DNA of 62,324 bases, from NCBI GenBank assembly GCA_021299455.1, contig JAJTGQ010000012.1, forward strand, positions 1-62,324, written 5' to 3'. Position numbers and translations under genes: made by a program. How positions within the stretch are numbered: position 1 is the first letter of the stretch; each line of letters begins with the position of its first letter. The notes under the pieces are model-generated. The model made no database searches and was not told the DNA's origin. It saw only the letters and a list, made by a program, of their open reading frames with translations. Positions 8,879 to 18,450 of this stretch are shown here, piece by piece. Source of the DNA: Flammeovirgaceae bacterium. GTDB taxonomy: Bacteria > Bacteroidota > Bacteroidia > Cytophagales > Cyclobacteriaceae.

Positions 8879-11800
8879 CCTACTGTAATTGGCGACAATA
8901 TGTCAATCGCGGCCTCTACGTTTGTAATTCCTTCAACCGTTAAAATGGGCTTACCTCCTGTCTCCTTTACTCTACACTTCTTTGGATGAGTCTGTACGAA
9001 CGCCAAAATTCTTCCAAACACGTCTGATTTAAAATAATCGTCTTTGCCAGAAACGAAGTAGCCTCTGAGCTTATCATTCTTTAAACTAATTTTTTCGAAG
9101 CCCAACTCTTCGCCCATCCAACGTAAGCGAACAGTGTTTATCAATTGCTCCACCGCCATGGGTAGGGGGCCAAAACGATCGACCAAAGAACTAGAAAACT
9201 TCTTCAACTCTTCTTCATTCTTAATATTGTCCAACGATGAATAAAGTTGGAGACGCTCACTGGTATTGTTGATGTAGGTATCAGGGATAAGAATCTCTAA
9301 ATCGGTTTCAATAATACAATCTTGAACAACCAGCTTCGCTTTGGCAGTTAACTCCTCTGCAAACAAATCTTTAAAAACCGTTTCTTTCAGTTCTTGAATA
9401 GCATCATCCAAAATCTTATGATAGGTGTCGAAACCCAGGTCGGTAATAAATCCGCTTTGTTCGCCACCTAGTAGATTACCTGCCCCACGAATATCCAAGT
9501 CCCGCATGGCCACCTTAAATCCGTCACCCAATTCAGAAAATTCTTCGAGTGCGGCCAATCTTTTACGCGAATCTGAGGATAAAACAGATGTGGGGGGTGT
9601 AAGCAAATAACAAAATGCCTTTTTATTTGATCGCCCAACCCGACCTCTCATCTGATGTAGATCACTTAAGCCAAATAGGTTTGCATGGTTAATAATGATA
9701 GTGTTGGCGTTTGGTATATCCAATCCTGATTCAATAATATTTGTTGACACCAGTACGTCATACTCGCCTTCAATGAACTTGAGCATTACTTTCTCAAGTT
9801 TGTCGCCATCCATTTGTCCGTGGGCAATGCCTATTCGCGAATCGGGCACCAATTTGAAAATGACATTGGCCACCTGATCGATATCGCTGATTCTATTGTG
9901 CACAAAAAAAACTTGTCCTCCTCTTCGCAACTCATAACTAACCGCATCGCGAATAGTTTCTTCGTTGTAGGTATGAAGTTCTGTCGTAACGGGCTGGCGA
10001 TTGGGTGGCGCTGTGGCAATGATACTTAAGTCTCTTGCGCCCATCAATGAAAAATGCAATGTGCGAGGGATAGGTGTTGCCGTAAGCGTAAGTACATCAA
10101 CGTTAACTTTCAATTCCTTAAGTCGGTCTTTCACTTTTACGCCAAATTTCTGCTCCTCGTCTATCACCAACAATCCCAGCTCCTTAAACTCTACATCTTT
10201 GCTTACCACACGATGCGTTCCAATAATAATGTTAACCGTGCCTTCTTTGACCTGCTTAATAATTTCTTTGATTTCTTTTTCGGTCTTGAATCGCGAGACA
10301 TATTCGATCTTCACGGGGAAATTTGCCAGGCGTTCAGAAAAGGTCCGATAATGTTGCATGGCCAGAATAGTGGTGGGCACTAGCACCGCCACTTGTTTTC
10401 CCTCAGTCGCAGCTTTGAAAGCAGCCCGGATGGCCACTTCCGTTTTTCCGAAGCCAACATCACCACACACCAGGCGATCCATTGGGTGTGGTTGTTGCAT
10501 GTCATGCTTCACATCTTCGGTGGCTTTGGCCTGATCTGGCGTATCTTGATAAATAAAGGATGACTCTAGCTCGGCCTGCAAAAAGCCATCTTCAGCATAG
10601 GCAAAACCGGGCGCTTGCTTTCGCTTGGCATAAAGCTCAATCAGTTCCTTGGCGATGTCTTTTACTTTCTTCTTTGCTTTTGCCTTTTTTCCTTCCCATT
10701 CACCGCTACCCAACTTGCTGATAGAGGGAGCCGCTCCCTCTTTGCCAGAATAATTTGAAATTTTGTGCAACGAATGTATGCTCACATACATCATGTCATC
10801 ATCGCGAAACACCAGGCGTATCGCTTCCTGTTCTTTGCCGTTCACCTCCTTTTTTTCCAATCCGGCAAACTTGGCAATACCGTAATCAATATGAGTAACA
10901 AAGTCTCCGGGTTGTAGCGTCTGCAACTCGCGAAATGTAAGTGCCTTTGACTTTGAAAACTTTTCTTTGCTGCGGTAGCGATGGTAGCGTTCAAAAATTT
11001 GATGATCCGTATAGCAGACAATCTTTAAGGTTGGATCAACAAAGCCTTGCCGTAAGGAGAACTCCAGCGTTTGAAATCTCAACTCTGGGTGTATCTCTTC
11101 AAAAACTCCGTGCAAACGTTCTGCTTGCTTGGGTTGCTCAGCAGCAATAAAATTCACAAAGCTTTGCTGTTGATACTCCAATAAATTGGAAGCGAGAAGT
11201 TCAAAATTTTTGTTGAATGAGGGTTGGGCTGATGATTTTAACTCAAATGTCTTCTGTGGCTCAAAGAAATAACGAGAACCAAACTCAATCCTTCCAAACT
11301 TCTTGAACTGCTGCTGTAAACTTTCGTCTGTCTCAAACAACTGGCTTGGCTCCAGCACTACTTTTGTTTGGCCGCTTTCGCGCAGAATTTTATCAAAGTT
11401 TTGAGTGGCTTTTTCAAAACAGCGAGCGATAATGTCGGTGGTGAGCACCGCGTCTTTTATCCAGATTCGGGACGAGGATGAAATAAAGTCAAAAAAAGAT
11501 TGGCGCTCTTCCTGTATCAGCCGCGTCTGTACGTTAGGCATCAAGCTGATTTTTTCCTGCACATCAACGGACAATTGAGAACCTGGATCAAAGCTTCTGA
11601 TGCTATCCACCTCATTACCATATAACTCAATTCGGTAGGGGCGTTCGTTGGCAAACGAAAATACATCGATGATTCCCCCGCGCATAGCAAACTGACCCGC
11701 CTCGGCTACGAAATCTGTTTTCTCAAAGTCGTAGGTATGCAGGTACTCTTCCAAAAATTCGCGATCGAGCACCTCGCCTTTTTGAATCACAAATGTGTTA

Positions 11801-12222
11801 GACGCCAATGATTTTTTGTTGATCACTTTTTCAGATAGCGCCTCAGGATACGTAATGATAATGTTACCGTCCGGATGATTACTAAGCTGATTGAGTACTT
11901 CCGCACGCATTAACACGTTTGCATTCTCTACTTCATCATACTCGTAAGGACGTTTGTAGGACATCGGGAAGAGGAAAATCTCCTTTTCGCCAAGCAGGTT
12001 TTGAATATCATTCAAAAAAAAGGAAGCCTCTTCGCGGTCATGTAAAATCACAATGTGATTAGCTCTCACACTTTTGTGGACAGCTGCTACTAGAACAGCA
12101 TCTAAACTCCCTTGAAGGCCTTTAACCTGAATAACGTTTGAGGTTGACGCACGAATCCCTTCGGCCAGGGTTTGAATATAACCATCCGCGCGATAGAGAG
12201 AAAGAAAATCAGATGCCTTCAC
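8839..12222 (-). CDS. mfd: Transcription-repair coupling factor Mfd
   Basis: Mfd removes RNA polymerase stalled at DNA lesions and recruits UvrA. The 1127 residues hold the full architecture. There is a UvrB-like N-terminal part, the RNA-polymerase-interacting CarD-like domain (LQPGDFVTHIDYGIAKFAGLEK), and an SF2 translocase. The translocase has Walker A GDVGFGKTE, a DEEQ box (VIDEEQKFGV), TATPIPRTL, and the TRG/helicase C-terminal motif QMRGRVGRS. A TRCF C-terminal domain follows. The start is GTG 12222; a -7 box 12 bases upstream fixes it. The 3' end overlaps a small convergent gene. Confidence 0.97.
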   Translation of the reverse strand: MKASDFLSLYRADGYIQTLAEGIRASTSNVIQVKGLQGSLDAVLVAAVHKSVRANHIVILHDREEASFFLNDIQNLLGEKEIFLFPMSYKRPYEYDEVENANVLMRAEVLNQLSNHPDGNIIITYPEALSEKVINKKSLASNTFVIQKGEVLDREFLEEYLHTYDFEKTDFVAEAGQFAMRGGIIDVFSFANERPYRIELYGNEVDSIRSFDPGSQLSVDVQEKISLMPNVQTRLIQEERQSFFDFISSSSRIWIKDAVLTTDIIARCFEKATQNFDKILRESGQTKVVLEPSQLFETDESLQQQFKKFGRIEFGSRYFFEPQKTFELKSSAQPSFNKNFELLASNLLEYQQQSFVNFIAAEQPKQAERLHGVFEEIHPELRFQTLEFSLRQGFVDPTLKIVCYTDHQIFERYHRYRSKEKFSKSKALTFRELQTLQPGDFVTHIDYGIAKFAGLEKKEVNGKEQEAIRLVFRDDDMMYVSIHSLHKISNYSGKEGAAPSISKLGSGEWEGKKAKAKKKVKDIAKELIELYAKRKQAPGFAYAEDGFLQAELESSFIYQDTPDQAKATEDVKHDMQQPHPMDRLVCGDVGFGKTEVAIRAAFKAATEGKQVAVLVPTTILAMQHYRTFSERLANFPVKIEYVSRFKTEKEIKEIIKQVKEGTVNIIIGTHRVVSKDVEFKELGLLVIDEEQKFGVKVKDRLKELKVNVDVLTLTATPIPRTLHFSLMGARDLSIIATAPPNRQPVTTELHTYNEETIRDAVSYELRRGGQVFFVHNRISDIDQVANVIFKLVPDSRIGIAHGQMDGDKLEKVMLKFIEGEYDVLVSTNIIESGLDIPNANTIIINHANLFGLSDLHQMRGRVGRSNKKAFCYLLTPPTSVLSSDSRKRLAALEEFSELGDGFKVAMRDLDIRGAGNLLGGEQSGFITDLGFDTYHKILDDAIQELKETVFKDLFAEELTAKAKLVVQDCIIETDLEILIPDTYINNTSERLQLYSSLDNIKNEEELKKFSSSLVDRFGPLPMAVEQLINTVRLRWMGEELGFEKISLKNDKLRGYFVSGKDDYFKSDVFGRILAFVQTHPKKCRVKETGGKPILTVEGITNVEAAIDILSPITVGHNASSSKETLSA

Positions 12223-12233
12223 AAAAAGAGGCG

Positions 12234-12241
12234 CAAATATA
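12234..12241 (-). promoter_or_regulatory. -7 promoter box for mfd
   Basis: On the minus strand this reads TATATTTG, a perfect TAnnTTTG. It lies 11 bases upstream of the mfd GTG, implying a very short leader. I see no convincing -33 element at the usual distance. Confidence 0.5.
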
Positions 12242-12270
12242 GAGAAGTTTGGTAACGAAAGGTTTGTTGA

Positions 12271-12495
12271 ATGAGATTCAAACTGCTTTTGTTGCTATTT
12301 TTGGAAATGTTTTACATCAGAAACCTGCTACTGTTGTCCGCACTAAGTTGCTTTTTCGGCCTTATGGTCGGATTGATAAAACCGTGGATCATGCTTTGGT
12401 GGGAGGATACGCAAAATCGAAAAAAGGTAATTAAGCTGTATGGTACGTTGGGGCTACTCTTTTTGTTAGCATATTATCTGCTAGGGTTCATTTGA
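12271..12495 (+). CDS. Small two-helix membrane protein
   Basis: This 74-residue protein has two hydrophobic segments (about residues 17-38 and 55-73) joined by a polar loop containing KPWIMLWWEDTQNRKKVIKLYG. The Gly-Leu-Ile-Lys-Pro-Trp and Trp-Trp pattern recurs in small Bacteroidota inner-membrane proteins as I remember them, but the function is unknown. An internal ATG at 12307 is an alternative start. It is divergent from mfd, and its last 8 bases overlap the convergent methyltransferase gene. Confidence 0.65.
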   Translation: MRFKLLLLLFLEMFYIRNLLLLSALSCFFGLMVGLIKPWIMLWWEDTQNRKKVIKLYGTLGLLFLLAYYLLGFI

Positions 12496-13696
12496 TTCTT
12501 GTGGCAATCACAACAGATTTGCGTTTTTCTTCCGAAAATCCTATTACAAATTTTCCACCACCATCTTTCAGTTTCAATTTCTTTTTTAACTCTTGAGCGG
12601 ACAATGGATAGTTGCGGGTAGCCACGTTTGCTTTGCCTTCCGGCAATAGCTCCTTCACCATTTGTAAGGTGGGATTTAACGCTTCTATCTTAAAAACACG
12701 GCCGGGAAAATCGGTGAACAAGTTTGGCGAGGTGTAAAGGTGTGTATTGGCTTGCAGCTTGCGAAGACCAAATTTCGCTGCAACAAGTTTGAATGCGCCC
12801 GATTTCAAGATGGATGCGTTTGGTTCGTACAAATAATCTAGGGGTAATGAAAAAACCACGGTCGCAGCCCTTTCTTCTACGGCAGTAAACACAAATCTCT
12901 CAACTACGGATCCTTCGTTTAAGAGGTTAATTGTTTCAATGAACGGCTCGCCCACGAAACCAAGCTTCTGCAAAAGCAATAACTCTTTGCATTCATTCTC
13001 AACCGAAACCACGACTACCTTAGCGACATGTTTTAACTCGCGAAGTGCTTGTTGAATATCGAGCAGCGGAGATGCTTTGGTTAAGATAAAATTTGAAAAG
13101 GTGAACAATGCATCTTGCAGAGCGGCAATGTTAGGTTGGCAATCGGCCAACTTAAATACCTTTTTTGATTCGCTTCTGCGAGAGGGGTCGATAAAAAATA
13201 GGTCAGCTCGTTTTGTATTGGCCTTCAAATACTCTTCTGCTGTTTGTCGCACATGCAAAATGGAGGCTCCCAATAGTCGGTGATTGTGTGCCGCTATCGC
13301 TGAAAGAGTTTCGTTTGGCTCAATATGAATGGCTTCTGAAAACAACTTCCCCAGAAAAAAAGTGTCGACACCAAAGCCACCCGTAAGGTCAACCAATAAA
13401 TTAGAATGAACCAATTCAGATTGTATCAACTCTGCCTTAAACTTCGCAGTCGCCTCCGAAGAACTCTGTTCCAGATTGGCAGAAGGTGGGTATACTATAG
13501 ATGTTGTCAAGTACCAGGATGGAAATTTCAATTTTGCTTTCCGTCTGCCTATAATTTGTATGGCGAATTCAGAAGATGAGATGCCTAAAATTTCTTTTTT
13601 TGCGAGCAACAATTTCTTCTCATCAATGCTTTCGTTTGCGCTGAGGTATTCTTGTACCTCAGGAGTAGATATTAGAAGCAGTTCGCTTGATCGCAT
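12488..13696 (-). CDS. PG_1098-type class I SAM-dependent methyltransferase
   Basis: This 402-residue protein has a central Rossmann methyltransferase domain. Motif I is DLTGGFGVDTFFLG (about residues 103-116), followed by HIEPNETL and a motif IV-like FFIDPSRR. The arrangement matches the Bacteroidota family typified by PG_1098 of Porphyromonas gingivalis, with a ferredoxin-like middle segment and a THUMP-like C-terminal domain. This suggests an RNA substrate, but none has been named to my knowledge. The start is ATG 13696, divergent from the MFS gene 40 bases away. Confidence is high in the fold and low in the substrate. Confidence 0.8.
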   Translation of the reverse strand: MRSSELLLISTPEVQEYLSANESIDEKKLLLAKKEILGISSSEFAIQIIGRRKAKLKFPSWYLTTSIVYPPSANLEQSSSEATAKFKAELIQSELVHSNLLVDLTGGFGVDTFFLGKLFSEAIHIEPNETLSAIAAHNHRLLGASILHVRQTAEEYLKANTKRADLFFIDPSRRSESKKVFKLADCQPNIAALQDALFTFSNFILTKASPLLDIQQALRELKHVAKVVVVSVENECKELLLLQKLGFVGEPFIETINLLNEGSVVERFVFTAVEERAATVVFSLPLDYLYEPNASILKSGAFKLVAAKFGLRKLQANTHLYTSPNLFTDFPGRVFKIEALNPTLQMVKELLPEGKANVATRNYPLSAQELKKKLKLKDGGGKFVIGFSEEKRKSVVIATRIK

Positions 13697-13736
13697 GAAA
13701 GCAAAGTTGCAAATTCGCGCGCGTTTAATTTAGAAA

Positions 13737-14927
13737 ATGAAGAAATCTCCTCTCTTTGTTCTTTTCGTCACCATTTTTATTGACATGCTCGGATTCGGGA
13801 TTATCATCCCTATCCTACCCATCTTCACAAAAGAATTAGGCGCACAAGACTATCAGGTTGGGCTGATCGCTATGATATTCCCCATCATGAATTTTCTGTT
13901 TGCTCCGTTTTGGGGAACGCTCAGTGACCGACACGGAAGACGACCCATCATGTTACTCAGCATTTTCATTACTGGCATAGCCTATTTTGTCTTTGCCCAG
14001 GCCAATGTTCTACTCATTTTGTTTTTGTCGCGCATGCTTTCTGGTATTGGGTCGGCTAACATCTCGGTTGCACAAGCCTACATTACAGATGTTACGTCAC
14101 CGGAAGAGAGAACAAAGTCACTAGGCTTTCTGGGGGCTGCTTTTGGTATCGGCTTTATCATTGGCCCATCACTAGGTGGATTTCTGAAAAGCGTCTCCTC
14201 GCCAGGTACCGTGGATTGGGTAGGTTATGTAGCTTCTGCTATGTGCTTTGTTAATTTGATAATGGCTTACTTCCTGCTTCCGGAATCACTTAATGAAAAA
14301 AAGAAAAATTTACCATTCAACTTTAAAGTAGTAACAGGCATAATCACTGAATTAAAAAAACCGCTGGTCAGTCATTTACTTTGGATCAACTTTATTTTTA
14401 TCACAGCGTTTATGCTGATGCAAATTGCCAGCTCGCTGATGTGGAAAGAAGTAAACGGGCTAAATGAAAAAGAAATTGGCTACGTGTTTGGCTTTGTTGG
14501 AGTGGCCACTGCTGTTGTGCAGGGACTATTGGTAGGCAGGATGGTTAAATGGTTTGGTGAAGCAAAACTGATCTACTACGGAATTTTTTTTATGGCAATT
14601 GGGCTGGTCATACTGCCCATTACAGGCAATCAATTCTTTATGCCTTTTGAATTTGTGGGGCTTGCCTTGATTGCCCTTGCTAATGGATGTCTTACTCCTG
14701 GCATTACCTCCTTGCTATCAAAATTTGCAAACCCGAAAGAAGTAGGTCAAGTGCTTGGTGTAAATCAGTCTTTTGGTTCTGTCGCACGGGCAGCGGGAAT
14801 GGGACTAAGCGGCTTTCTGTACAGCTTCAACTTCCATATACCTTTTTTAGTAGGTGCCCTGATGATGCTGACTTCATTGTTCTTCATTACCACTTTCGAG
14901 CGAAAAAATTCATCATCGCAAGGTTAA
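13737..14927 (+). CDS. MFS transporter, TetA-like exporter
   Basis: This 396-residue inner-membrane protein has about 12 hydrophobic segments. The first carries MLGFGIIIPILPIF, and the loop 2-3 motif GTLSDRHGRRPIMLLSI is the MFS motif A. The order of motifs resembles the TetA/DHA1 drug:proton antiporter subfamily. The substrate cannot be inferred. It is transcribed divergently from the methyltransferase gene and ends two bases from radA on the other strand. Confidence 0.88.
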   Translation: MKKSPLFVLFVTIFIDMLGFGIIIPILPIFTKELGAQDYQVGLIAMIFPIMNFLFAPFWGTLSDRHGRRPIMLLSIFITGIAYFVFAQANVLLILFLSRMLSGIGSANISVAQAYITDVTSPEERTKSLGFLGAAFGIGFIIGPSLGGFLKSVSSPGTVDWVGYVASAMCFVNLIMAYFLLPESLNEKKKNLPFNFKVVTGIITELKKPLVSHLLWINFIFITAFMLMQIASSLMWKEVNGLNEKEIGYVFGFVGVATAVVQGLLVGRMVKWFGEAKLIYYGIFFMAIGLVILPITGNQFFMPFEFVGLALIALANGCLTPGITSLLSKFANPKEVGQVLGVNQSFGSVARAAGMGLSGFLYSFNFHIPFLVGALMMLTSLFFITTFERKNSSSQG

Positions 14928-14929
14928 GA

Positions 14930-16321
14930 TCACTGCTTTCCGAAAAGTTCTTTAAAGACCTCCGTCAGCTTGCCGAAAGATTTCACTTCAATTTTCGATT
15001 TTTTCGTGTCAATGGATTTTTGACTGTATTTTGAAATATAGATTTGTTCGAAACCCAACTTCTCAGCTTCAGAAATTCGCTGGTCTATTCTATTAACAGC
15101 TCTTAGTTCTCCACCCAACCCAATCTCCGCAGCAAAACAGATTTTGTCTGACACGGGAATCTCTTCCATCGATGAAATAACTGAAATACAAATGGCTAAG
15201 TCAATGGCCGGATCTTCCACGCTAATTCCACCTGCCATATTTAAGAATACGTCTTGAGTGCCAAGGCGAAAGCCACATCGCTTTTCCAAAACGGCCAATA
15301 GCATATTCAATCTCTTCTGATCAAAGCCTGTGGGCGTACGTTGTGGCGTTCCATACGATGCCGGACTGACGAGCGATTGTATTTCAATCAACAACGGTCT
15401 GTTGCCCTCGATCGTTGCGCCAATTGTAGCCCCCGTCAGATTACCATCTTTCTGTGAGATCAATATCTCCGAAGGATTGGAAACTTCGCGCAAGCCATTG
15501 CCCAACATTTCATAAATGCCAATTTCAGAGGTCGAGCCGAATCGGTTTTTAGTTGTTCTCAAAATCCGGTAGGCCAAATGCCGATCGCCCTCAAACTGCA
15601 AAACGGTGTCAACCATATGCTCTAACACTTTTGGTCCGGCCAACATTCCGTCTTTGGTAATATGTCCGACTAAAAAAACGGGTGTGTTGGTTTCCTTTGC
15701 AAACTTCATCAGCTCGGCAGTACACTGTCGAACTTGTCCCACGCTTCCCGCTACTGAATCCAACTGATGCGAATGCAACGTTTGAATAGAGTCGATGATT
15801 AATAACTGGGGCTGAATGGTTTCAATTGCTTGAAAAATGTTCCGTGTATTTGTTTCGGTTAGAACAAAGAAATTTTCATTCACGGTTTTCGTCAGATCAC
15901 TCAATCGCTCAGCTCTCATCTTTATTTGCTGATCACTTTCCTCCCCCGATACATAAAGAACACGGAGCTTTTTTAGCGCTAGTCCAACTTGCAGCATCAA
16001 TGTTGATTTTCCAATACCCGGTTCACCTCCAATTAAAACCAGGGAACCATATACGATGCCTCCACCCAATACCCGATTTAGCTCGAGGTCAGATGAGCTA
16101 ATTCGAATCTCTTTGGTGGATTCTATCTCACTTAGTGTTTTTGGCTTTTCTTGCCTTGTCTTTCCTGGCTCAGGCCGCCATTCATTTTTTGTGAGTTCTT
16201 CTTTATTGACAATCTCTTCTACAAAAGAATTCCAGGAATTGCATGAGGGGCACTTACCCAACCACTTGGCAGATTCATAACCACAGCTTTGACAGAAGAA
16301 AGATGTTTTGGATTTGGCCAA
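14930..16321 (-). CDS. radA: DNA repair protein RadA
   Basis: RadA is a RecA-like ATPase that promotes branch migration in recombinational repair. The N-terminal C4 zinc finger uses Cys10, Cys13, Cys24 and Cys27. Walker A is GGEPGIGKST (residues 98-107). The RadA-specific KNRFGS motif is present in TTKNRFGSTSEIG, and a Lon-protease-like C-terminal domain follows (GTPQRTPTGFDQKRLNMLLAVLEK onward). The length of 463 residues is usual. The start codon is TTG at 16321, chosen because the zinc finger begins directly after it. It lies four bases after the stop of the upstream DUF3857 gene, so the two are probably co-transcribed. Confidence 0.96.
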   Translation of the reverse strand: MAKSKTSFFCQSCGYESAKWLGKCPSCNSWNSFVEEIVNKEELTKNEWRPEPGKTRQEKPKTLSEIESTKEIRISSSDLELNRVLGGGIVYGSLVLIGGEPGIGKSTLMLQVGLALKKLRVLYVSGEESDQQIKMRAERLSDLTKTVNENFFVLTETNTRNIFQAIETIQPQLLIIDSIQTLHSHQLDSVAGSVGQVRQCTAELMKFAKETNTPVFLVGHITKDGMLAGPKVLEHMVDTVLQFEGDRHLAYRILRTTKNRFGSTSEIGIYEMLGNGLREVSNPSEILISQKDGNLTGATIGATIEGNRPLLIEIQSLVSPASYGTPQRTPTGFDQKRLNMLLAVLEKRCGFRLGTQDVFLNMAGGISVEDPAIDLAICISVISSMEEIPVSDKICFAAEIGLGGELRAVNRIDQRISEAEKLGFEQIYISKYSQKSIDTKKSKIEVKSFGKLTEVFKELFGKQ

Positions 16322-16325
16322 TGAA

Positions 16326-18293
16326 TTATTTTTTAATGAGAACTAAATCTGTTTGTCTTATCTGAACTATCCGAGCAAAGAGCTCCTTTAAATACGGGTA
16401 TTCTTGGGCCTCATAAATTGCTTTTGATAAGCTCAACGTATAAGTAATATTCAACTTGTTGCCAATATTACCACAACTAAATGTAAAACGGCCTCCTTTG
16501 TTTGGCAAAGCCATCGCAACATCTTTTGGCATTTCGTCCAACGTAAAACCGGGCGGGTATTCGACAACAACCAAAACGGTCTCTTCTTGTGGCGTACCAA
16601 AGTCAACGGGAAAATTTCGTTCCTTTAATTTGAAAGGATTGGTCGTCCATCGACCAACAACAAATGGATTGAAATAGACTCGATTGACATTGGCGAGATC
16701 ATCTCTGTTAAATTCTATCTCCATCGTTTCGGTCAGTGGCTTTTCATGTTCGCCAAGATACTCTATACTCATATTTCGTACAGTCTGTAAAGACCACTCT
16801 CTTTCCAACGAAGCAGAATAATTTTCTACTTTACCAAATGATTGAATTTGCCTCCTTTTTTCAAGTGCCTTGTAATCATAAGAAATAACGCGCATTGTTC
16901 CGGCCAATGTCCCATCTTCTCTTAGGCTAATGTTGAGCGAAGTGACACTTTTCTCCTTCGCCTTAGATATTAATTGTACTTCTCTCGAATCCTTCTTTGC
17001 CAACAATCTACCGGTACCATTGAGACATCGCTCAGGCAACAGCCCAAATCCTGCAAGAGGTTCTGTGGCATCGAGTAGGTAGACTTGCTCACCTATCTGA
17101 AGTTGAACAATGACATAATTGAATTCGCTTAAAACGGGGTAAAGTGAATTGGGAAGCCCATTGGAACGCGTAGAAAGTATTACCGGATTCGCATCCAATT
17201 TGGCAAGTTGGAGCGCTCCCAACAGGGAAAGGTTGATGTCGCCAACATTGCCCTTGCTGTTTTCGAGGGCGAATTTCACACCCTTATCAGCATATTTCCC
17301 GTCATATTCATTCCATGTATAATGTCTCTTCACCCAATTGAAAATTAGTTTTGCTTTTTGCAATGGATCATCCGTGCCATTTGTTATTTCCTTGACCTTA
17401 TCGTCTAAAATGTTTCTCGCTTTCTTGATTTGGTTTCCAAAGTCCTGATGTTCAAACAGCTCTTGCTCAACATCTTTCCATTCTTTAGTAACCTTGTCAT
17501 GGCGACCGTCAAAATACCTGATTTCTGAAAGCTCAAAATTTATCTGCGAAAGAAAGTTGCTTTTGGCGGTCATAAACTCTTCTTCGCGAAAGGCGGGAAT
17601 ATCCTTCATCTCAAAACGCAAAAGGCTACAGTCGGCTTTAGCTCCTCCTATTGAGAAGCAGTCTCTGATCACTTTTGTTTCGTTAGTACTTAGTTTTAGA
17701 TAACCCCTCAATGAGGCGTTGTAGACATAGTTCGCAGGTATCAACGCCCGAAATTCAGACCTGAGCTTCGGAGTGTCCGCTTGAAACTCCCAAGGATATA
17801 GAACCAAAATAAAGGGGCTGCTGAAGATATACTTTACTTCTACAATAGCTCCGACTGTTACATTGGGGAGGGTAAAGCTAACTTTCGTATAATTTCGATT
17901 CTCCTCGCGGAAAACGCTTTTTTTGTCAAGGTCGAATCTCTTTATTGTGCCCGATGACAAGACGTGAGTTGCCCCCTCAACAGCTATTAATTTTTCAAAA
18001 TCATTTTCATTTTTTCTCAGCGTAAACGTAAAGTTGCCGTATCGAACACCGTCTAATTTCAGAATCTTTATCTTCTGATGAAATTCGACTATCATATTCC
18101 CTGTACTCTCATTAAAATAAACTTCGCCAAACTCGTCCAGAACGAGTGCTGTTGCCAATGAATCACCTGCATAATTGGTCATTGCCAATTCCTTGCTAGA
18201 AACTGCTCCAAAAGGGAATCCATTCCCCTGAGCAAAACAAGAATAGATGGTTAGTTGTAAAAGTGCGAGTAAGAGGAGAAACCTAATATTCAT
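16326..18293 (-). CDS. Exported DUF3857 protein with degenerate transglutaminase-like domain
   Basis: The 655-residue protein starts at ATG 18293, where the signal peptide (ending CFAQG) begins; the open frame upstream adds 15 codons with no signal. Residues about 50-210 match DUF3857, and about 285-410 have the transglutaminase-like fold. The catalytic triad positions read KGNVGDIN (Cys lost), EFNYVI (His replaced by Tyr) and LLDATE (Asp kept), so it should not be a cysteine enzyme. The last third is beta-rich. It is divergent from a close paralogue at 18451 and precedes radA. The role is probably periplasmic or surface binding. Confidence 0.8.
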   Translation of the reverse strand: MNIRFLLLLALLQLTIYSCFAQGNGFPFGAVSSKELAMTNYAGDSLATALVLDEFGEVYFNESTGNMIVEFHQKIKILKLDGVRYGNFTFTLRKNENDFEKLIAVEGATHVLSSGTIKRFDLDKKSVFREENRNYTKVSFTLPNVTVGAIVEVKYIFSSPFILVLYPWEFQADTPKLRSEFRALIPANYVYNASLRGYLKLSTNETKVIRDCFSIGGAKADCSLLRFEMKDIPAFREEEFMTAKSNFLSQINFELSEIRYFDGRHDKVTKEWKDVEQELFEHQDFGNQIKKARNILDDKVKEITNGTDDPLQKAKLIFNWVKRHYTWNEYDGKYADKGVKFALENSKGNVGDINLSLLGALQLAKLDANPVILSTRSNGLPNSLYPVLSEFNYVIVQLQIGEQVYLLDATEPLAGFGLLPERCLNGTGRLLAKKDSREVQLISKAKEKSVTSLNISLREDGTLAGTMRVISYDYKALEKRRQIQSFGKVENYSASLEREWSLQTVRNMSIEYLGEHEKPLTETMEIEFNRDDLANVNRVYFNPFVVGRWTTNPFKLKERNFPVDFGTPQEETVLVVVEYPPGFTLDEMPKDVAMALPNKGGRFTFSCGNIGNKLNITYTLSLSKAIYEAQEYPYLKELFARIVQIRQTDLVLIKK

Positions 18294-18450
18294 TTTTAGC
18301 CGTGGGCGATTTTCGGTATTGACATTCAGACACCTCAATTAGAAAACCTTCTCGTCAAAAATAATTACATTATTTAGAAAAATACGGGGAAAACCACGTT
18401 GCTTTTAGAAATAATTTGTTAGACTTTTGGCCAAACCTATTTCTATCAAC

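Noticed and set aside
9425-11150. Plus-strand open frames inside mfd
   Set aside because: Antisense shadows of a well-supported Mfd frame.
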